Assembly: GCA_021781075.1 (NCBI GenBank) | Contig: JAJXXN010000220.1 | Coordinates: forward strand, 1-7,862 | Length of the DNA: 7,862 nt | Direction of reading: 5' to 3' | Source of the DNA: Acidobacteriota bacterium | Lineage (GTDB): Bacteria; Acidobacteriota; Terriglobia; Terriglobales; Acidobacteriaceae | Shown here: in pieces, positions 5,511-7,862 of the stretch | Layout of the letters: the number at the start of each line of letters is the position of its first letter | Numbering within the stretch: the stretch's first letter is position 1 | Notes under the pieces: generated by a model | The model's database searches: none | Told to the model about the DNA's origin: nothing | The model's input: only the letters and a program-made list of their open reading frames with translations | Position numbers and translations under genes: made by a program

Positions 5511-6862
5511 ACCAAATCCTTGTAGTCGATGACGAAGCGGAGATTCGCGGATCCATCGAGGAAATCCTGGGTGAAGAGGGTTACCTCGTAAAAACTGCCG
5601 CCGGCGCGGTTGAAGCGCTCGCCGTACTCGACGAAAACAACATCGACCTCATCCTGCTCGACATTTGGCTCCCCGGCCGCGACGGCCTCGACCTGCTTGC
5701 TGAAATTCAACAGCGCCCCGTCGAGGAGCGCCCCGAGGTCGTCATCATCTCCGGCCACGGCACCATCGAGTCCGCCGTCCGTGCCACCAAACTAGGCGCA
5801 TACGACTTCCTCGAGAAACCGCTCTCCCTCGACCGCACCTTGATCGTCCTCAAGAACGCGCTTCAAGCCCGCCGCCTGCGCAACGAAAATCTCGAGTTCA
5901 AAAAACAATTCAACAGCGGCGCCATCATCACCGGAGAAAGCGTCTCCGTCAAGGCACTTCGCCAGCAAATCCGCCTCATGGCCCCCACCAATGGCCGCGT
6001 GCTCATCTACGGCGAGTCCGGCACCGGGAAGGAACTCATCGCCCGCGCCATCCACGCGGAAAGCCAGCGCCGACAAAACGTCTTCATCGACCTAAACTGC
6101 GCCGCCATCCCGGAGTCGCACATCGAGGCCGAACTCTTCGGTTACCGGCACGGCGCCATCCCCGGCGGCCCGCCAGAGCAGCGCGGTACACTCGAACGCG
6201 CCAACGGTGGCACCCTCTTCCTCGACGAGGTCGGCGACATGAGCCTCAAAACCCAGTCCAAGGTCCTCAGCGCGCTCGACGAGCAATCCTTCACCCCGGT
6301 CGGCGGCACGCAGCCCCTCCGCGTCGACGTACGCCTCATCGCCTCCACCAATAAAAACCTCGAGGAAGAAATCGCCGACGGCAACTTCCGTGAGGACCTC
6401 TTCTACCGCCTCAACGTCGTCCCTTTCTTCGTCCCACCGCTGCGCGACCGCAAGGAGGACATTCCGCCCCTCGTCCGCGAGTTTCTGGCACAGTTCGGCC
6501 GCGAATACGGGCGCCCCCACGTCACCCTCTCCGAGGATGCGATGGACGCGCTGATGCGGTACCACTGGCCCGGCAACGTGCGTGAGCTCCGCAACCTCAT
6601 CGAACGGCTCCTCATCCTCAACCCCAAGGCCGCGCGCATCGAGAAAAAACACCTGCCACCGCTCACCCATAAATCATCCACGCGCTCCGCCGCCGACCAC
6701 TCCACGCTGCAACAGGCGCGCGACGCCTACGAACGCGATTACATCCTGCGCAAACTCGATGAGGCACGCAACAACATGAGCCGCGCCGCGGAATTGCTCG
6801 GCCTCGAGCGCAGCCACCTCTACCGCAAGATGAAAGCCCTCGGCATCGGCGCCCGGGAATAG
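5507..6862 (+). CDS. ntrX: NtrX-like AAA+ response regulator with degenerate GAFTGA loop
   Basis: A 451-residue response regulator, the expected partner of the kinase upstream. Residues 1-120 are a receiver domain with Asp8 and Asp9, phosphoacceptor Asp52 (LLDIWLPGRDG), Ser82 and Lys104 (FLEKP). Residues about 138-370 are a sigma-54-activator-type AAA+ domain: Walker A GESGTGKE (169-176), Walker B GGTLFLDEVGDM with Asp240 and Glu241, sensor I region RLIASTNKNL, and arginine-finger region FREDLFYRLNV. Residues about 400-446 form a Fis-type helix-turn-helix. Where canonical members have GAFTGA, this protein has GAIPGG (216-221). That loop contacts sigma-54, so classical activation is doubtful; Rhodobacter capsulatus NtrC, which lacks the motif, is a known case that works with the housekeeping polymerase. 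Translation is probably coupled to the kinase, with a GGAG at 5495-5498 inside the kinase gene. NtrX is the best name given the gene pairing; NtrC-family regulator is the safe one. Confidence 0.92.
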   Translation: MNQILVVDDEAEIRGSIEEILGEEGYLVKTAAGAVEALAVLDENNIDLILLDIWLPGRDGLDLLAEIQQRPVEERPEVVIISGHGTIESAVRATKLGAYDFLEKPLSLDRTLIVLKNALQARRLRNENLEFKKQFNSGAIITGESVSVKALRQQIRLMAPTNGRVLIYGESGTGKELIARAIHAESQRRQNVFIDLNCAAIPESHIEAELFGYRHGAIPGGPPEQRGTLERANGGTLFLDEVGDMSLKTQSKVLSALDEQSFTPVGGTQPLRVDVRLIASTNKNLEEEIADGNFREDLFYRLNVVPFFVPPLRDRKEDIPPLVREFLAQFGREYGRPHVTLSEDAMDALMRYHWPGNVRELRNLIERLLILNPKAARIEKKHLPPLTHKSSTRSAADHSTLQQARDAYERDYILRKLDEARNNMSRAAELLGLERSHLYRKMKALGIGARE

Positions 6863-6977
6863 CGCCGCTCCGTCAAAAAGATTTGCCGCGCCCGCCGGGC
6901 ACCGCATCTGTTATTGTTTCTACGTCGCGCGACCAGCCCCCGGCTCTCGCGCTATCCGCACAAGGACCCCCCACTTC
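6863..6977. other. Intergenic gap before the transporter gene
   Basis: These 115 bases hold an 11-bp perfect inverted repeat, GCCCGCCGGGC, near 6889-6899; its loop is too short and no T-run follows, so it is not a convincing terminator. TATTGT (6912-6917) is a weak -10 candidate for the transporter gene. AAGGA (6962-6966) is a weak, rather distant Shine-Dalgarno match, 11 nt before the ATG. Confidence 0.35.
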
Positions 6978-7862
6978 ATGACCGAATCACTCACCGCGCA
7001 ACCTCTCGCTTTCTTCCACCCCGCCGGCCGCCCTTACCGCTTCACCATCCTGCTCTTCATCAGCCTCATCGTGCTCGGCAGCTACTTCGCCTACGACAGC
7101 ATCGGCGCACTCGCCCCCACCCTCATTGACGCGCTACATCTCAACCGAAGCACCATCGGGAATCTCTACACCGCCTACTCCGTCGCCGCCATCCTCATCG
7201 TCTTCTTCGGCGGCATGCTCTACGACCTGCTCGGCCCCCGTCGCGCCAGCCTCCTCTTCTGCACGCTCGTCCTGCTCGGCGCCGCAATCGTGGCGGCAGC
7301 CCACTCCAGTTGGCAGCTCTTCGCCGGTCGACTCATCTTCGGCGCCGGCTCCGAGTCCCTCATCGTCGTGCAAAGCGCCATCATCAGCAGGTGGTTCAAG
7401 GGCAGGGAGATGGCCCTCGCCTTCGGCATCGCCCTCACCATCAGCCGCGTCGGCACACTTTTCAGCTTCAACACCGAGGAACTCATCGCGAAATACTTCG
7501 GCAGTTACCGCGTCGCCCTCTGGGCCGCCGCCGCCTTCTGCCTCTTCTCGCTCCTCTGCAATCTCGTCTACGTCGCCATGGACCACCACGGCGAAAAAAT
7601 CCTCGGCCTACCCAAGGCCGATGGCTCCGACAAAATCGTCTTCTCCGACATCGCAAAGTTCAATTCATCATTCTGGTATGTCACGCTGCTCTGCGTCACC
7701 TTCTACAGCGCCATCTTCCCCTTCACCGCCCTCGCCACCGACATGTTCCACGACAAATGGGGCATCCCGCTCACCAGCTCCGGCTCCGGCGGTTTCATCA
7801 CCCAGGTCTTTGACAACTTCTTCCACATGTTCTCCACCGCACCCGGCATCACCAGCATCGTC
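6978..7862 (+). CDS. Major facilitator superfamily transporter, N-terminal part (cut by window end)
   Basis: The frame from ATG 6978 runs 295 codons to the last base without a stop. It begins MTESLTAQPLAFFHPAGRPY and then shows membrane helices at about 23-50, 64-82, 90-108, 113-136, 145-164 and 178-201, followed by a hydrophilic central loop (about 202-229) and a seventh helix at about 230-253. The loop after helix 2, GGMLYDLLGPRR, is the MFS motif A region. Six helices, a cytoplasmic loop and the start of a second bundle fit half of a 12-helix carrier. Overall pattern recalls the MFSD1-like branch, but substrate cannot be told. After helix 7 there is an unusually long stretch (about 254-295, DMFHDKWGIPLTSSGSGG and on) that may be an extended loop. 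Being the first gene after the two-component operon, it may or may not share its regulation; a 115-nt gap suggests its own promoter. Confidence 0.88.
   Translation, partial: MTESLTAQPLAFFHPAGRPYRFTILLFISLIVLGSYFAYDSIGALAPTLIDALHLNRSTIGNLYTAYSVAAILIVFFGGMLYDLLGPRRASLLFCTLVLLGAAIVAAAHSSWQLFAGRLIFGAGSESLIVVQSAIISRWFKGREMALAFGIALTISRVGTLFSFNTEELIAKYFGSYRVALWAAAAFCLFSLLCNLVYVAMDHHGEKILGLPKADGSDKIVFSDIAKFNSSFWYVTLLCVTFYSAIFPFTALATDMFHDKWGIPLTSSGSGGFITQVFDNFFHMFSTAPGITSIV

Noticed and set aside
6889..6899. Terminator after the NtrX-like gene
   Set aside because: GCCCGCCGGGC is palindromic but leaves almost no loop and is not followed by a T-run.
6914..7813. Plus-strand frames 6914-7129 and 7310-7813 and minus-strand frames over the transporter
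   Set aside because: Arg/His/Pro-rich or Glu/Asp-rich products with no domains. The real gene is the uninterrupted MFS frame from 6978 that runs off the window.

Overview
The window reads as chromosomal DNA of a high-G+C Gram-negative bacterium, most likely an acidobacterium (Terriglobia/Acidobacteriaceae). That guess rests on three things: strong C bias at third codon positions, a NtrY/NtrX-type pair whose kinase N-terminus looks acidobacterial to me, and a small secreted protein of a kind I associate with Acidobacteriaceae. It comes from memory of families, not from a search.

Layout. Positions 1-126 are 14 perfect copies of a 9-bp unit, cut by the window edge. An A+T-richer gap with a strong 18-bp palindrome follows, up to 348. 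Next is a type II toxin-antitoxin pair (349-929). The antitoxin is intact, but the RelE/ParE-type toxin is interrupted by a single TAA codon. Its last bases overlap, tail to tail, an Lrp/AsnC-family regulator on the minus strand (926-1489). Divergent from the regulator is ald, a complete alanine dehydrogenase (1600-2715) with a Shine-Dalgarno site and a hairpin terminator. On the minus strand, 2777-3169 holds a small secreted protein with a strong ribosome binding site and a TAG codon inside its signal peptide. A 79-bp divergent promoter region leads to a two-gene operon: a NtrY-like membrane histidine kinase (3249-5510) and a NtrX-like AAA+ response regulator (5507-6862), overlapping by ATGA. 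The window ends inside a major facilitator superfamily transporter (6978 to the edge), which has no stop codon here.

How the genes work together. The regulator and ald form a recognisable unit: Lrp/AsnC proteins beside ald (AldR type) commonly sense an amino acid and control alanine catabolism. The kinase and regulator should form one phosphorelay. The regulator keeps its phosphoacceptor Asp, Walker A, Walker B and Fis-type helix-turn-helix, but its GAFTGA loop is degenerate, so classical sigma-54 activation is doubtful.

Most notable points: two otherwise intact reading frames each carry one nonsense codon, while all three stop codons are used normally by neighbours; two genes have a -10-like hexamer exactly 6 nt before the ATG, the geometry of leaderless mRNAs; and the repeat array opens the window. 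I did not find a clearly new multi-gene system.
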